Shown: in pieces, positions 1 through 6,045 of the stretch | Position numbering within the stretch: the stretch's first letter is position 1 | Layout of the letters: each line of letters begins with the position of its first letter | From: an uncultured beta proteobacterium | Lineage (GTDB): Bacteria; Pseudomonadota; Gammaproteobacteria; Burkholderiales; Burkholderiaceae_C | Length of the DNA: 6,345 nucleotides | Direction: 5' to 3' | NCBI GenBank assembly: GCA_903944555.1 | Contig: CAJASG010000496.1 | Location: forward strand, 1-6,345 | Notes under the pieces: generated by a model | What the model saw: the letters and a program-made list of their open reading frames with translations, nothing else | Told to the model about the DNA's origin: nothing | Database searches by the model: none | Translations under genes and position numbers: made by a program

Positions 1-1075
1 CACCATTGGGGCCGATGATGCCTACAATCGCACCTGGTGGAACTTTGAAACTGAAGTTATCAATCAGCACGCGGTCGCCAAAAGACTTGGTAACGCCAAC
101 AAACTCAATGACCTCCTGGCCCAGACGGTCGGCCACGGGGATGAAAATTTCGTTGGTTTCGTTGCGCTTTTGGTATTCAAAATCGCTCAATTCTTCAAAA
201 CGGGCCAAACGGGCCTTGCTCTTGGCTTGCCGGGCTTTAGGGTTTTGACGAGACCATTCCAGCTCTTTCTTCAGAGCCTTGGCGCGGGACTCTTCACCCT
301 TTTGTTCGGCTTCCAAGCGGGCACCCTTTTGGGTTAACCAGTCGCTGTAGTTGCCTTTGTACGGAATGCCGGAGCCACGGTCCAGCTCCAAAATCCACTC
401 GGCGGCATTGTCCAAAAAGTAGCGATCGTGGGTAATGGCCACAACAGTGCCGGTATAGCGCAGCAAAAACTGCTCCAACCAGTCCACCGACTCGGCATCC
501 AAGTGATTGGTTGGCTCATCGAGCAGCAGCATGTCGGGCTTGGACAGCAGCAAACGGCACAAGGCAACGCGGCGCTTCTCGCCTCCGGACAGCACGCCAA
601 TGTTGGCATCCCAAGGTGGCAGGCGCAGCGCGTCTGCAGCAATTTCCAACTGGTGCTCGGAGTCGGTACCGCCCGTGGCGATGATCGCTTCCAAATCAGC
701 CTGCTCAGCGGCCAAAGCGTCAAAATCAGCGTCTTCTTCGCCATACGCCGTGTAGACCTCTTCCAGCCGGGCTTTGGCGGCAAATACCTTGCTCATGCCG
801 GATTCCACGCTCTCGCGCACGGTCTGGGTCGGGTCAAGCTGGGGCTCCTGGGGCAGGTAGCCAATATTCAGACCCGCCATGGGCTGGGCTTCGCCTTCAA
901 TTTCAGTGTCCAGACCCGCCATGATTTTCAGCAGCGTGGACTTGCCCGATCCATTCGTACCCAACACGCCAATTTTGGCGCCAGGGAAAAAGCTCAGGGA
1001 AATGTCTTTGAGAATATGGCGCTTGGGCGGCACGATCTTGCCGACGCGGTTCATGGTGAAAACGTATTGGGCCAT
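1..1075 (-). CDS. ettA: Energy-dependent translational throttle protein EttA (ABC-F ATPase), C-terminus cut off by window edge
   Basis: EttA is a cytoplasmic, soluble ABC-F protein. In E. coli it binds the ribosomal E site and gates entry into elongation according to the ATP/ADP ratio. The start is the ATG at 1075-1073, giving MAQYVFTMNRVGK, which closely matches the family N-terminus. Domain 1 has Walker A GTNGSGKS (residues 39-46), signature LSGGE (162-166), Walker B with catalytic Glu in LLLDEPTNHLD (183-193, E187) and switch His216 in ITHDR. The insertion around residues 95-140 corresponds to the E-site 'arm'. The charged linker after NYSDWL (about 243-325) is the P-site tRNA-interaction motif that marks this subfamily; it contains KARLARFEEL and YQKRNETNE. 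The visible part is 358 codons of a usual ~555 and stops in the second Walker A (GIIGPNG). No internal stop or missing catalytic residue is seen. No strong Shine-Dalgarno precedes the start. It lies 77 bp downstream of the DUF1631 gene on the same strand. Confidence 0.96.
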   Translation of the reverse strand, partial: MAQYVFTMNRVGKIVPPKRHILKDISLSFFPGAKIGVLGTNGSGKSTLLKIMAGLDTEIEGEAQPMAGLNIGYLPQEPQLDPTQTVRESVESGMSKVFAAKARLEEVYTAYGEEDADFDALAAEQADLEAIIATGGTDSEHQLEIAADALRLPPWDANIGVLSGGEKRRVALCRLLLSKPDMLLLDEPTNHLDAESVDWLEQFLLRYTGTVVAITHDRYFLDNAAEWILELDRGSGIPYKGNYSDWLTQKGARLEAEQKGEESRAKALKKELEWSRQNPKARQAKSKARLARFEELSDFEYQKRNETNEIFIPVADRLGQEVIEFVGVTKSFGDRVLIDNFSFKVPPGAIVGIIGPNG

Positions 1076-1108
1076 TGCGGTAGGTGTTTTTCAGGATGTA
1101 AATACCGC

Positions 1109-1114
1109 ATTATC
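1109..1114 (-). promoter_or_regulatory. Possible -10 element for ettA
   Basis: The 77-bp gap (1076-1152) between the DUF1631 stop and the EttA start contains GATAAT on the minus strand, five of six matches to the sigma-70 -10 consensus. It lies 33 bp before the ettA ATG, which would give a short leader of about 27 nt. The bases 17 upstream (CAGGGG) do not resemble a -35 box and there is no TGn extension. The alternative is simple read-through from the DUF1631 gene. No terminator hairpin is visible in the gap, so ettA could use both routes. Confidence 0.2.
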
Positions 1115-1152
1115 GACTGCCGTACCCCATCCCCCTGATGTAAGCGCAGGAT

Positions 1153-1764
1153 TTATTGCCCTTCGGTCGGCATTCCCGGGTCGTTGCGCAGTGCAACCTG
1201 CGCCACTGCATCCAGTGCCGTGTCCATCACCCGGCCGTCTGACACAAGGCGAATCAGCCCAAAGCTGCGAAGCCGGTCCATGGTGCGCCGTGACATCGAA
1301 TGGGCCATGCCGCCACCCGAAATGAACATGAACAGGGTGCGGTGGGGGCTGGCCCATGTCAATTCCGCGCGAACCCATTGGCCACCCAAGGCAAGATCCA
1401 CCCATGACCCTGTATTCAGGCTTTCGGCAGACCAGGACTGCTGGTCTGCTGGGTCTGGCACCTCGGGGTGATCTGGCTCATCCGCTGGCATAAACGGTGT
1501 CTGCTCCAGGTACCCTGAATCAGCAGCCTCATCTTCAACCATCCAGAGCTCATCCGGCGGCATGGCTACACTGCGCAAGGCTGTTTCCTGGGCCGCGGCA
1601 GTTGCGGCATCGTCCGCAGGCAAGGGCGGCTTTGCGCTGTCAAATGCCTGCTCATGGAACGTGATCAGTTCGTCAAAAAATACGGCCATGCGCTCCGCCG
1701 GATACGAGATCAGGGTCAAACCCTGGCGCATTTTGACCAGCATGCCTGGCACCATTTGCACCAT
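1153..1764 (-). CDS. DUF1631 family protein, C-terminal fragment (downstream of a frameshift)
   Basis: This frame carries the last ~200 residues of a DUF1631-family protein (PF07793), whose function is unknown. It opens with MVQMVPGMLVKMRQGLTLI, which continues directly from the ARRNRA segment at the end of the preceding frame, so it is not an independent gene by family architecture. A Pro/Asp/Glu-rich, low-complexity stretch follows (fragment residues about 45-115). Then comes a compact, well-conserved C-terminal module containing WVRAELTWASPHRTLFMFIS, GGMAHSMSRRT and a terminal helix. That module looks beta-rich and reminds me of a PilZ-like barrel; this is inference from pattern only. The ATG at 1764 overlaps the upstream ORF by 49 nt, so reinitiation could in principle make this piece alone, but no Shine-Dalgarno is evident. 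It ends TEGQ with TAA at 1155-1153. Confidence 0.8.
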   Translation of the reverse strand: MVQMVPGMLVKMRQGLTLISYPAERMAVFFDELITFHEQAFDSAKPPLPADDAATAAAQETALRSVAMPPDELWMVEDEAADSGYLEQTPFMPADEPDHPEVPDPADQQSWSAESLNTGSWVDLALGGQWVRAELTWASPHRTLFMFISGGGMAHSMSRRTMDRLRSFGLIRLVSDGRVMDTALDAVAQVALRNDPGMPTEGQ

Positions 1765-3386
1765 CGCGCCCGGTTGCGCCGGGCAAGGCGCAGACGCACG
1801 CTCCAGATCAAATCATCGACCAAGCCCAAATAGCCATCGGCATCCACGGCACCGTCCACGCACAGCAACTGGGACTCGGCGACCACCTGCGCCCAAGGTC
1901 CACGTAAAAACGTACTCACCATCTCGGGCACGGTTTTATTCTCTAGGCGTGACGCAAAGTCCACCGCCATCCGTTGCGCCAGCAGATTGCGCTGTTCGGC
2001 ATGCAGCAGTTCGCGGGCAGCTTCTTCGGCACGCTGGCGTTGCGTATGCTCATCACGCGCCCAATCCGCTTCCAGTTGACGGAGCACCTCGGCAAAGGCC
2101 GCAGCATCCCCATCGCCGGCGGAGAGCTGGCCAATCGCATCCTTAAACGTGGTGTTGAATTCCACAAATCCAGGCTCATCCTCAGAGGAAAATGCCAGAC
2201 TTCGATGGGTCATCCTGTCCAGAAATCGTCGCGCCGGATGTTGTCGTTCGCTGAAAAAACGGGCGTCAGAATGCGCAAGCCGGATCAGCATGGGCTCCAT
2301 GAAATTCAGGCTTTTGCGCACTTCTGCCAACAAGCGGTGATCCTGCATCAGGTTTTCCAGCATCAGCCGAACGACCTCCTCGCCCAACTGACGTCCCAGA
2401 TATTTGCTCTGCGCATGCTCCCGCACCACCGACCTGCGTTCCGTCAAAACCGGCGCTGCGGCTTGCCGAGGTGCGGTGGACTGGCTTGCCCGCGCCGCCA
2501 GTCGTTTCATCATGGGCTCCACCAGCTTCAGGTCCTCCAGTGCGACGAACGAAGCCGGCACGGTGTGGGTAAAGTCCCCTGCAGTGCCTGCGCCCGCCTG
2601 CGGCCCCACATCGAGCTCCCCCGACAATAGCTTGCGCAACTTGTCCAGCGTCAAAAGGGTGCGGGTCACCGAATTCTCTGGTGGTTTAACCCGCATCCCG
2701 AACTCCCCGCCGGACGCACCGATCGGCCCAGCGGGTTCAATGCCCTGGGTACGCAGCCAATCCGAAATTTCCCGGTACAACTGGCGCAAACTGGCCCCCA
2801 GCAAGCCTGCAGCGGGCGTCATCAGGGCGGCGCGCTCCAGAGGCTCGGGCACATGCTTGGACAAGGTTTCCCGCAAAGCGAAAACAAAGGACTCCGGCTT
2901 GAGCGGGTTCAAATGGGCATGTACAGTCACCCAACCCAGCAGGGTGCTCACCAACGCATTGAGCGCGGGAAGCACATCATCGACAGCCCGCAAAACTTCC
3001 TGCTCTGTTAGGGCGAATTCAATATTGGCGTCAATCTGCTCTTCTTCCAAAAACTGGAAGTCATCAAAGCGCACCAGCGGTTGTGCTCGGCTTCTTTGCA
3101 GTTCGCCACCGTACACGGCAGCACGCAAGGCGGCTGCAAAGGTAGTTTTGACGGATTCAGATTGGGAGCACAGCAATCGAATCGCCGCCTCGCTCGCGGG
3201 ATTTTTGTGGCCGTGCAAGGTTTTGGCCTTGTCCATTGACAGTGAAGTTTGCAGTCCCGCAAGAACATCCCCCACCAGGGTGTCGCACTGATCAAGTGCA
3301 GCCTCAATGCACGTCTGCAGGGAAGGTTTGACACTGCCAATATCGTGCGCCACACCCAAGCGCCGCAACATGAATTTTTTCATCAT
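1716..3386 (-). CDS. DUF1631 family protein, N-terminal part (frameshifted gene)
   Basis: This is the N-terminal ~540 residues of a DUF1631-family protein (PF07793, typical of beta- and gammaproteobacteria, roughly 700-800 residues). No biochemical role is established. The start is the double ATG at 3386-3381 (MMKKFMLRRLG), with a weak GGTGA about 11-15 nt upstream. No signal peptide or membrane segment is visible, so it is probably cytoplasmic. The sequence is largely helical. Notable parts are ALRAAVYGGELQ (about residues 86-97), FDDFQFLEEEQIDANIEFAL (106-125), the central KYLGRQLGEEVVRLMLENLM segment and a charged, coiled-coil-like stretch rich in Arg/Glu/Ala (about 440-485). The last in-frame part is LVDDLIWSVRLRLARRNRA, ending at residue 540; the final 16 residues are out of frame. 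The complete product would be the fusion with the frame at 1153-1764. It may be a pseudogene or an assembly artefact. It is co-directional with ettA. Confidence 0.88.
   Translation of the reverse strand: MMKKFMLRRLGVAHDIGSVKPSLQTCIEAALDQCDTLVGDVLAGLQTSLSMDKAKTLHGHKNPASEAAIRLLCSQSESVKTTFAAALRAAVYGGELQRSRAQPLVRFDDFQFLEEEQIDANIEFALTEQEVLRAVDDVLPALNALVSTLLGWVTVHAHLNPLKPESFVFALRETLSKHVPEPLERAALMTPAAGLLGASLRQLYREISDWLRTQGIEPAGPIGASGGEFGMRVKPPENSVTRTLLTLDKLRKLLSGELDVGPQAGAGTAGDFTHTVPASFVALEDLKLVEPMMKRLAARASQSTAPRQAAAPVLTERRSVVREHAQSKYLGRQLGEEVVRLMLENLMQDHRLLAEVRKSLNFMEPMLIRLAHSDARFFSERQHPARRFLDRMTHRSLAFSSEDEPGFVEFNTTFKDAIGQLSAGDGDAAAFAEVLRQLEADWARDEHTQRQRAEEAARELLHAEQRNLLAQRMAVDFASRLENKTVPEMVSTFLRGPWAQVVAESQLLCVDGAVDADGYLGLVDDLIWSVRLRLARRNRARWCKWCQACWSKCARV
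1765..1770 (-). other. Frameshift site splitting the DUF1631 gene
   Basis: On the minus strand the first frame reads ARRNRA and then turns into the implausible Trp/Cys-rich tail RWCKWCQACWSKCARV before a stop at 1718-1716. From the ATG at 1764 the other frame reads MVQMVPGMLVKMRQGL, which fits the family. Restoring one base within the short GC tract GGGCGCG rejoins the frames as NRA-x-MVQMVPG and gives a protein of about 744 residues. The tract is not a slippery heptamer of the X XXY YYZ type and no downstream stem or long homopolymer is apparent. A sequencing or assembly indel, or a true single-base deletion, is therefore more likely than programmed frameshifting. Confidence 0.85.
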
Positions 3387-3669
3387 GACCCATTTTCACC
3401 GTTGTCCAAAAGAAAGATCAACCCGTTGCACATTGTTACCGCAACAGCCACTCCTGTTGGTCCAATTTGGGACGAAATAGGCGCGCAACGGGCCGCCATG
3501 CGACAATACAGGCTATTGCGGTGCGTCAGTTGCCCGCAATTTCAGCACCTTGCTGGGGACACGACCGACAATCAGCGTCCCATTTTTGAATCTATCTGCC
3601 TTTGACTGACTGCGTGTTGCGACATGCAGACAGGCCGATATCCCAAGCGCCCTGGATGGGCGCCATACT
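3387..3669. promoter_or_regulatory. Divergent intergenic region between the DUF1631 gene and the DEAD-box helicase
   Basis: These 283 bp separate divergently transcribed genes and must carry promoters for both. I see no convincing coding potential; the short ORFs crossing it do not look like proteins. A TTGACT (five of six to the -35 consensus) at 3602-3607 lies upstream of the helicase, but the best -10 at a 17-bp spacing (TGCAGA, 3625-3630) is poor. The stretch GGATGGG at 3654-3660 is a weak ribosome-binding candidate for the helicase ATG at 3670. Several short inverted repeats are present: ATTGCGG/CCGCAAT, GTTGC/GCAAC and CAACAG/CTGTTG. The region is long enough for a structured 5' leader, as some cold-induced RNA helicases have, but no recognisable riboswitch is seen. 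Confidence 0.4.
3515..3540. repeat. 7-bp perfect inverted repeat upstream of the helicase
   Basis: ATTGCGG (3515-3521) and CCGCAAT (3534-3540) are exact reverse complements separated by 12 bp, giving a 26-bp palindromic site or a modest hairpin. There is no following T-run, so it is not a rho-independent terminator. It could be an operator for either divergent gene or a stem in the helicase leader. Arms this short can arise by chance. Confidence 0.35.
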
Positions 3670-5457
3670 ATGAACTTCGAAGAATTGAACCTGGCCCCGG
3701 CCATTGTTAAAGCCGTGCGCGAACACGGATACGAAACCCCTACGGCCATTCAAGCCCAGGCCATTCCCCTGATCCTGGAGGGTCACGACCTGTTGGGCGG
3801 CGCCCAAACCGGCACCGGTAAAACAGCGGCTTTTGTGCTGCCCATGCTACACAAGCTCACCATGAGCCGCAGTGCACAAAACAAATTTGGCGGTACGGGC
3901 ATCCGCGCCCTAGTGCTGACGCCCACCCGTGAATTGGCCGCCCAGGTCGAAGAGTCGGTGCGCACTTACGGCAAATTCCTGCAACTTTCCAGCACCGTGA
4001 TTTTTGGCGGTGTTGGCATGAACCCGCAAATCTCCAAGGTCAAAAAAGGCGTGGACATTCTGGTGGCCACCCCCGGCCGCTTACTGGATCTGATGCAACA
4101 AGGCATGCTGGATCTGGGCCAGGTGCAGATGCTGGTACTGGACGAAGCCGACCGCATGCTGGACATGGGTTTTATCCATGACGTGAAAAAAGTTCTGGCT
4201 GCGGTGCCCAAAGAAAAGCAAAGCCTGCTGTTCTCGGCCACCTTCAGCGATGAAATTCGTGATTTGGCCAACGGCCTGCTCAAGAATCCCCAAAGCGTGC
4301 AGGTCACACCGCGCAACACCACCGTACAACGCATCACCCAGGTAATTCATCCGGTCGGTCGCGGCAAGAAAAAGGCGTTGCTCGCCCACATCATCCAGGA
4401 ACAAAACTGGAGCCAGGTGCTGGTGTTCACCCGTACCAAGTTCGGGGCCAACAACGTCGCCGAATTTTTGGAGAAAAACGGCATCACCGCGATGGCTCTG
4501 CACGGTAACAAGAGCCAATCGGCCCGCACCCAGGCCCTGTCGGGATTCAAAAGCGGCGAGGTGCGCGCTTTGGTTGCCACCGACATCGCTGCCCGCGGCA
4601 TCGACATTGACGACCTGCCCCACGTTGTGAACTACGAAATCCCCAATGTGTGCGAAGACTATGTGCACCGTATCGGCCGCACCGGCCGTGCCGGAGCCGA
4701 TGGTGCAGCGGTCAACTTGGTGTGTCTGGATGAAGAAGGCTTCATGCAGGATATCGAGCGCTTTACCAAGCAAAACATCGAAGTCAAAATTGTCGAAGGT
4801 TTTGGTCCTGAGGCGGGTGAACGGGCCGAGCCCATCGCCATGGGTCGCCAGACCATCTGGGGTGGTGCCGGCAAGCCCCCAAGCCGCGATGTGATGCAGG
4901 CTGCGGCCAAGTCTGCCCGTACCGAGATGCTGCAGCGCGTGCGCGATAGCAAAGCTGCCCGACCTGGAGCAGGTGGTGGTAATGGTGGCGGCGGAAATGC
5001 TGGCGGTGGCCGCGGTGGGCAAGGACCACGCGGAAACCCCGGTAACGGCGGAAACAACGGCGGTGGTTTTGGCGGTGGTCGCGGTGGCGAACAAGGCCCC
5101 CGTCCACAAGGCGCACGTCCACCACAAGGACAAGGACGCGGTCGCCCACCACAAGGTGGCGGGATGGGTAACGGGATGGGCAATGGTCCTTCCGGCGGCT
5201 TTGGCGGTGAACCCCGCGCTCCACGCCCCCCACAAGGGCAGCCGGACCCGATGCGCACCAGCGTCGATATGATGGCGGAGCGCGGCGCTCGCCGTGGCGG
5301 CAATTTTGGCGGTGGCAACCGCAATGGAGGCTCCAATGGCGGCGGATACGGTGGTGGCGGTGGATACGGCGGCGGTGGCGGCCGGTCGGGTGGCTTTGGT
5401 GGCGGGGGCAACGGGTCTCGTGGGCCGGGCGGTTCTCGCGGGCCTTCTAGCCGATAA
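3670..5457 (+). CDS. rhlE: DEAD-box ATP-dependent RNA helicase, RhlE-like, with long Gly/Arg-rich C-terminal tail
   Basis: This enzyme unwinds or remodels RNA using ATP, with roles in ribosome assembly, RNA decay or cold adaptation in this family. The start ATG gives MNFEELNLAPAIV, the expected RhlE-type opening. All core motifs are present: Q motif (F3, Q28), motif I AQTGTGKT (45-52), Ia PTRELAAQ (85-92), Ib TPGR (134-137), II DEAD (158-161), III SAT (189-191), then domain 2 with VLVFTRTK (250-257), V ATDIAARGID (303-312) and VI HRIGRTGR (333-340). The helicase core ends near residue 380. A basic linker (about 385-430) precedes a low-complexity tail (about 431-595) with three RGG triplets, Pro-Gln-Gly-Arg repeats and GGYGGGG repeats, expected to be a disordered RNA-binding extension. 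A non-glycine island, QPDPMRTSVDMMAER (524-538), interrupts the tail. The last codons overlap the downstream dehydrogenase in another frame. RhlE is preferred over DbpA, SrmB or CsdA because the core is compact and lacks their C-terminal domains. Confidence 0.95.
   Translation: MNFEELNLAPAIVKAVREHGYETPTAIQAQAIPLILEGHDLLGGAQTGTGKTAAFVLPMLHKLTMSRSAQNKFGGTGIRALVLTPTRELAAQVEESVRTYGKFLQLSSTVIFGGVGMNPQISKVKKGVDILVATPGRLLDLMQQGMLDLGQVQMLVLDEADRMLDMGFIHDVKKVLAAVPKEKQSLLFSATFSDEIRDLANGLLKNPQSVQVTPRNTTVQRITQVIHPVGRGKKKALLAHIIQEQNWSQVLVFTRTKFGANNVAEFLEKNGITAMALHGNKSQSARTQALSGFKSGEVRALVATDIAARGIDIDDLPHVVNYEIPNVCEDYVHRIGRTGRAGADGAAVNLVCLDEEGFMQDIERFTKQNIEVKIVEGFGPEAGERAEPIAMGRQTIWGGAGKPPSRDVMQAAAKSARTEMLQRVRDSKAARPGAGGGNGGGGNAGGGRGGQGPRGNPGNGGNNGGGFGGGRGGEQGPRPQGARPPQGQGRGRPPQGGGMGNGMGNGPSGGFGGEPRAPRPPQGQPDPMRTSVDMMAERGARRGGNFGGGNRNGGSNGGGYGGGGGYGGGGGRSGGFGGGGNGSRGPGGSRGPSSR
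4960..5457 (+). repeat. Low-complexity Gly/Arg/Pro-rich coding tract in the helicase tail
   Basis: About 500 bp of GGN-rich sequence encodes the helicase's disordered tail. Within it, GGATACGGTGGTGGCGGT (5344-5361) is followed directly by GGATACGGCGGCGGTGGC (5362-5379). This 18-bp tandem duplication matches at 15 of 18 positions and encodes GYGGGG twice. Earlier, CCACAAGG recurs at about 5104-5157 and again near 5230, encoding PQG units. Such tracts change length easily by slippage, and their opposite strand gives long spurious Pro-rich ORFs. The G-rich strand could also favour polymerase or sequencing errors. Confidence 0.75.
5390..5457 (+). other. Two-frame coding overlap: helicase tail and dehydrogenase nucleotide-binding loop
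   Basis: The same 68 bp read in the helicase frame give an SGGFGGGGNGSRGPGG-type RNA-binding tail ending GPSSR. In the +1 frame they give VALVAGATGLVGRAVLAGLL, a canonical Rossmann beta1-loop-alpha1 element. GGN glycine codons shifted by one base give GCG, GTG or GGG-type codons (Ala, Val, Gly), which suit both. The GATGLVG codons occupy 5405-5425, opposite helicase residues 579-586. The reading frames are seen directly; that both products are used is inferred from both matching their families. Confidence 0.75.
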
Positions 5458-6040
5458 GAGCTACGCAACGGTGCATTGCGTGGGGCGGCGTGCGCTGCCC
5501 CTGCAACACCCCAAACTCGTCCAGCACACGGTGGACTTCAAGGCCGCGGCACCGTTCGCGGCCTTGCCACATGTGGACGACGTCTTCATTGCACTGGGTA
5601 CGACGATCAAAGTGGCCGGCAGCCAGGCGGCTTTCCAAGCCATCGATTTTGAGGCTGTTGTGGCTGTAGCCCAGGCAGCACGTGCGCAAGGCGCTACTAA
5701 ATTAGGAGTGGTCAGCGCCATGGGCGCCGACCCGAAATCCGCGATTTTTTACAACCGCGTCAAGGGTGAGATGGAGCAGGCGCTCGGCGAAATGGGTTTC
5801 CAGACCTTGGTGATCGCCCGCCCCTCCATGCTGGCGGGCAATCGCGAAGCACTGGACCAACCCACGCGCGCCGGAGAACGCATCGCACTGCTGGCAACAC
5901 GCTGGCTTAACCCCATTATTCCCAACAACTATCGCTCCATTGACGCGGGCGACGTGGCAAAAGCGTTGCTTAAAACCGTCAAGCGTGGACAACCCGGCAT
6001 CCACACGCTTCTGTCGGGAGCCATGCAAAGGCAGCCATAA
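5390..6040 (+). CDS. Atypical short-chain dehydrogenase/NAD(P)-binding protein, HTATIP2 (CC3/TIP30)-like
   Basis: This is a Rossmann-fold NAD(P)H-binding oxidoreductase-like protein of unknown substrate, close in pattern to the CC3/HTATIP2-like atypical SDRs. From the GTG at 5390 it is 216 residues, the usual size for the group. It shows the nucleotide loop GATGLVG (6-12) after VALVA, then CVGRR at the end of strand 2, ALGTTIKVAGSQAAFQAID (69-87), a strand with VVSAMGAD (107-114) and the catalytic-type YNRVK (Y121, K125). IARPSMLAG and NYRSIDAGDVAKAL follow near the C-terminus. Alternative in-frame starts are ATG 5294, ATG 5336, GTG 5375 and GTG 5399; those further upstream only add an Ala/Val-rich sequence that is the helicase glycine tract read out of frame. 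Every start that keeps the nucleotide loop overlaps the helicase gene, so translational coupling is likely. No Shine-Dalgarno is evident. The stop lies 5 nt from the convergent aldolase stop. Confidence 0.85.
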   Translation: MALVAGATGLVGRAVLAGLLADKSYATVHCVGRRALPLQHPKLVQHTVDFKAAAPFAALPHVDDVFIALGTTIKVAGSQAAFQAIDFEAVVAVAQAARAQGATKLGVVSAMGADPKSAIFYNRVKGEMEQALGEMGFQTLVIARPSMLAGNREALDQPTRAGERIALLATRWLNPIIPNNYRSIDAGDVAKALLKTVKRGQPGIHTLLSGAMQRQP

Positions 6041-6045
6041 CAGCG

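Noticed and set aside
428..1138. Plus-strand ORF of 236 codons across the ettA region
   Set aside because: It is the shadow of ettA, whose minus-strand frame has exact ABC-F motifs throughout.
1076..1152. Rho-independent terminator between the DUF1631 gene and ettA
   Set aside because: No GC-rich hairpin followed by a T-run on the minus strand was found in the 77-bp gap.
1765..1790. Programmed ribosomal frameshifting as the explanation of the DUF1631 split
   Set aside because: There is no slippery heptamer, no long homopolymer, no internal Shine-Dalgarno at suitable spacing and no evident stimulatory stem. A simple one-base indel explains the pattern.
2404..3291. Plus-strand ORF of 295 codons
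   Set aside because: It is antisense to the DUF1631 coding frame. Its Ser/Arg/Ala-rich translation resembles no family I recognise and it has no ribosome-binding site.
3249..3605. Plus-strand ORF of 118 codons spanning the intergenic region
   Set aside because: It begins inside the DUF1631 gene on the opposite strand, shows no domain or plausible composition, and runs through probable promoter sequence.
4081..5235. Long minus-strand ORF (384 codons) opposite the helicase gene
   Set aside because: It lies wholly antisense to a gene with every DEAD-box motif intact. Its product is Ala/Thr/His-rich without recognisable domains, as expected from the reverse complement of a high-GC, Gly-rich gene.
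5294..5389. Extended N-terminus of the dehydrogenase from ATG 5294
   Set aside because: The extra 32 residues are an Ala/Val/Thr-rich out-of-frame reading of glycine codons, are not expected in the family, and would enlarge the overlap to 164 nt. A start near 5390 gives the usual length.
4659..5468. Minus-strand ORF giving a very proline-rich 269-residue protein
   Set aside because: It is the antisense image of the glycine-rich tract (GGN read backwards gives CCN proline codons). There is no independent evidence of a gene.
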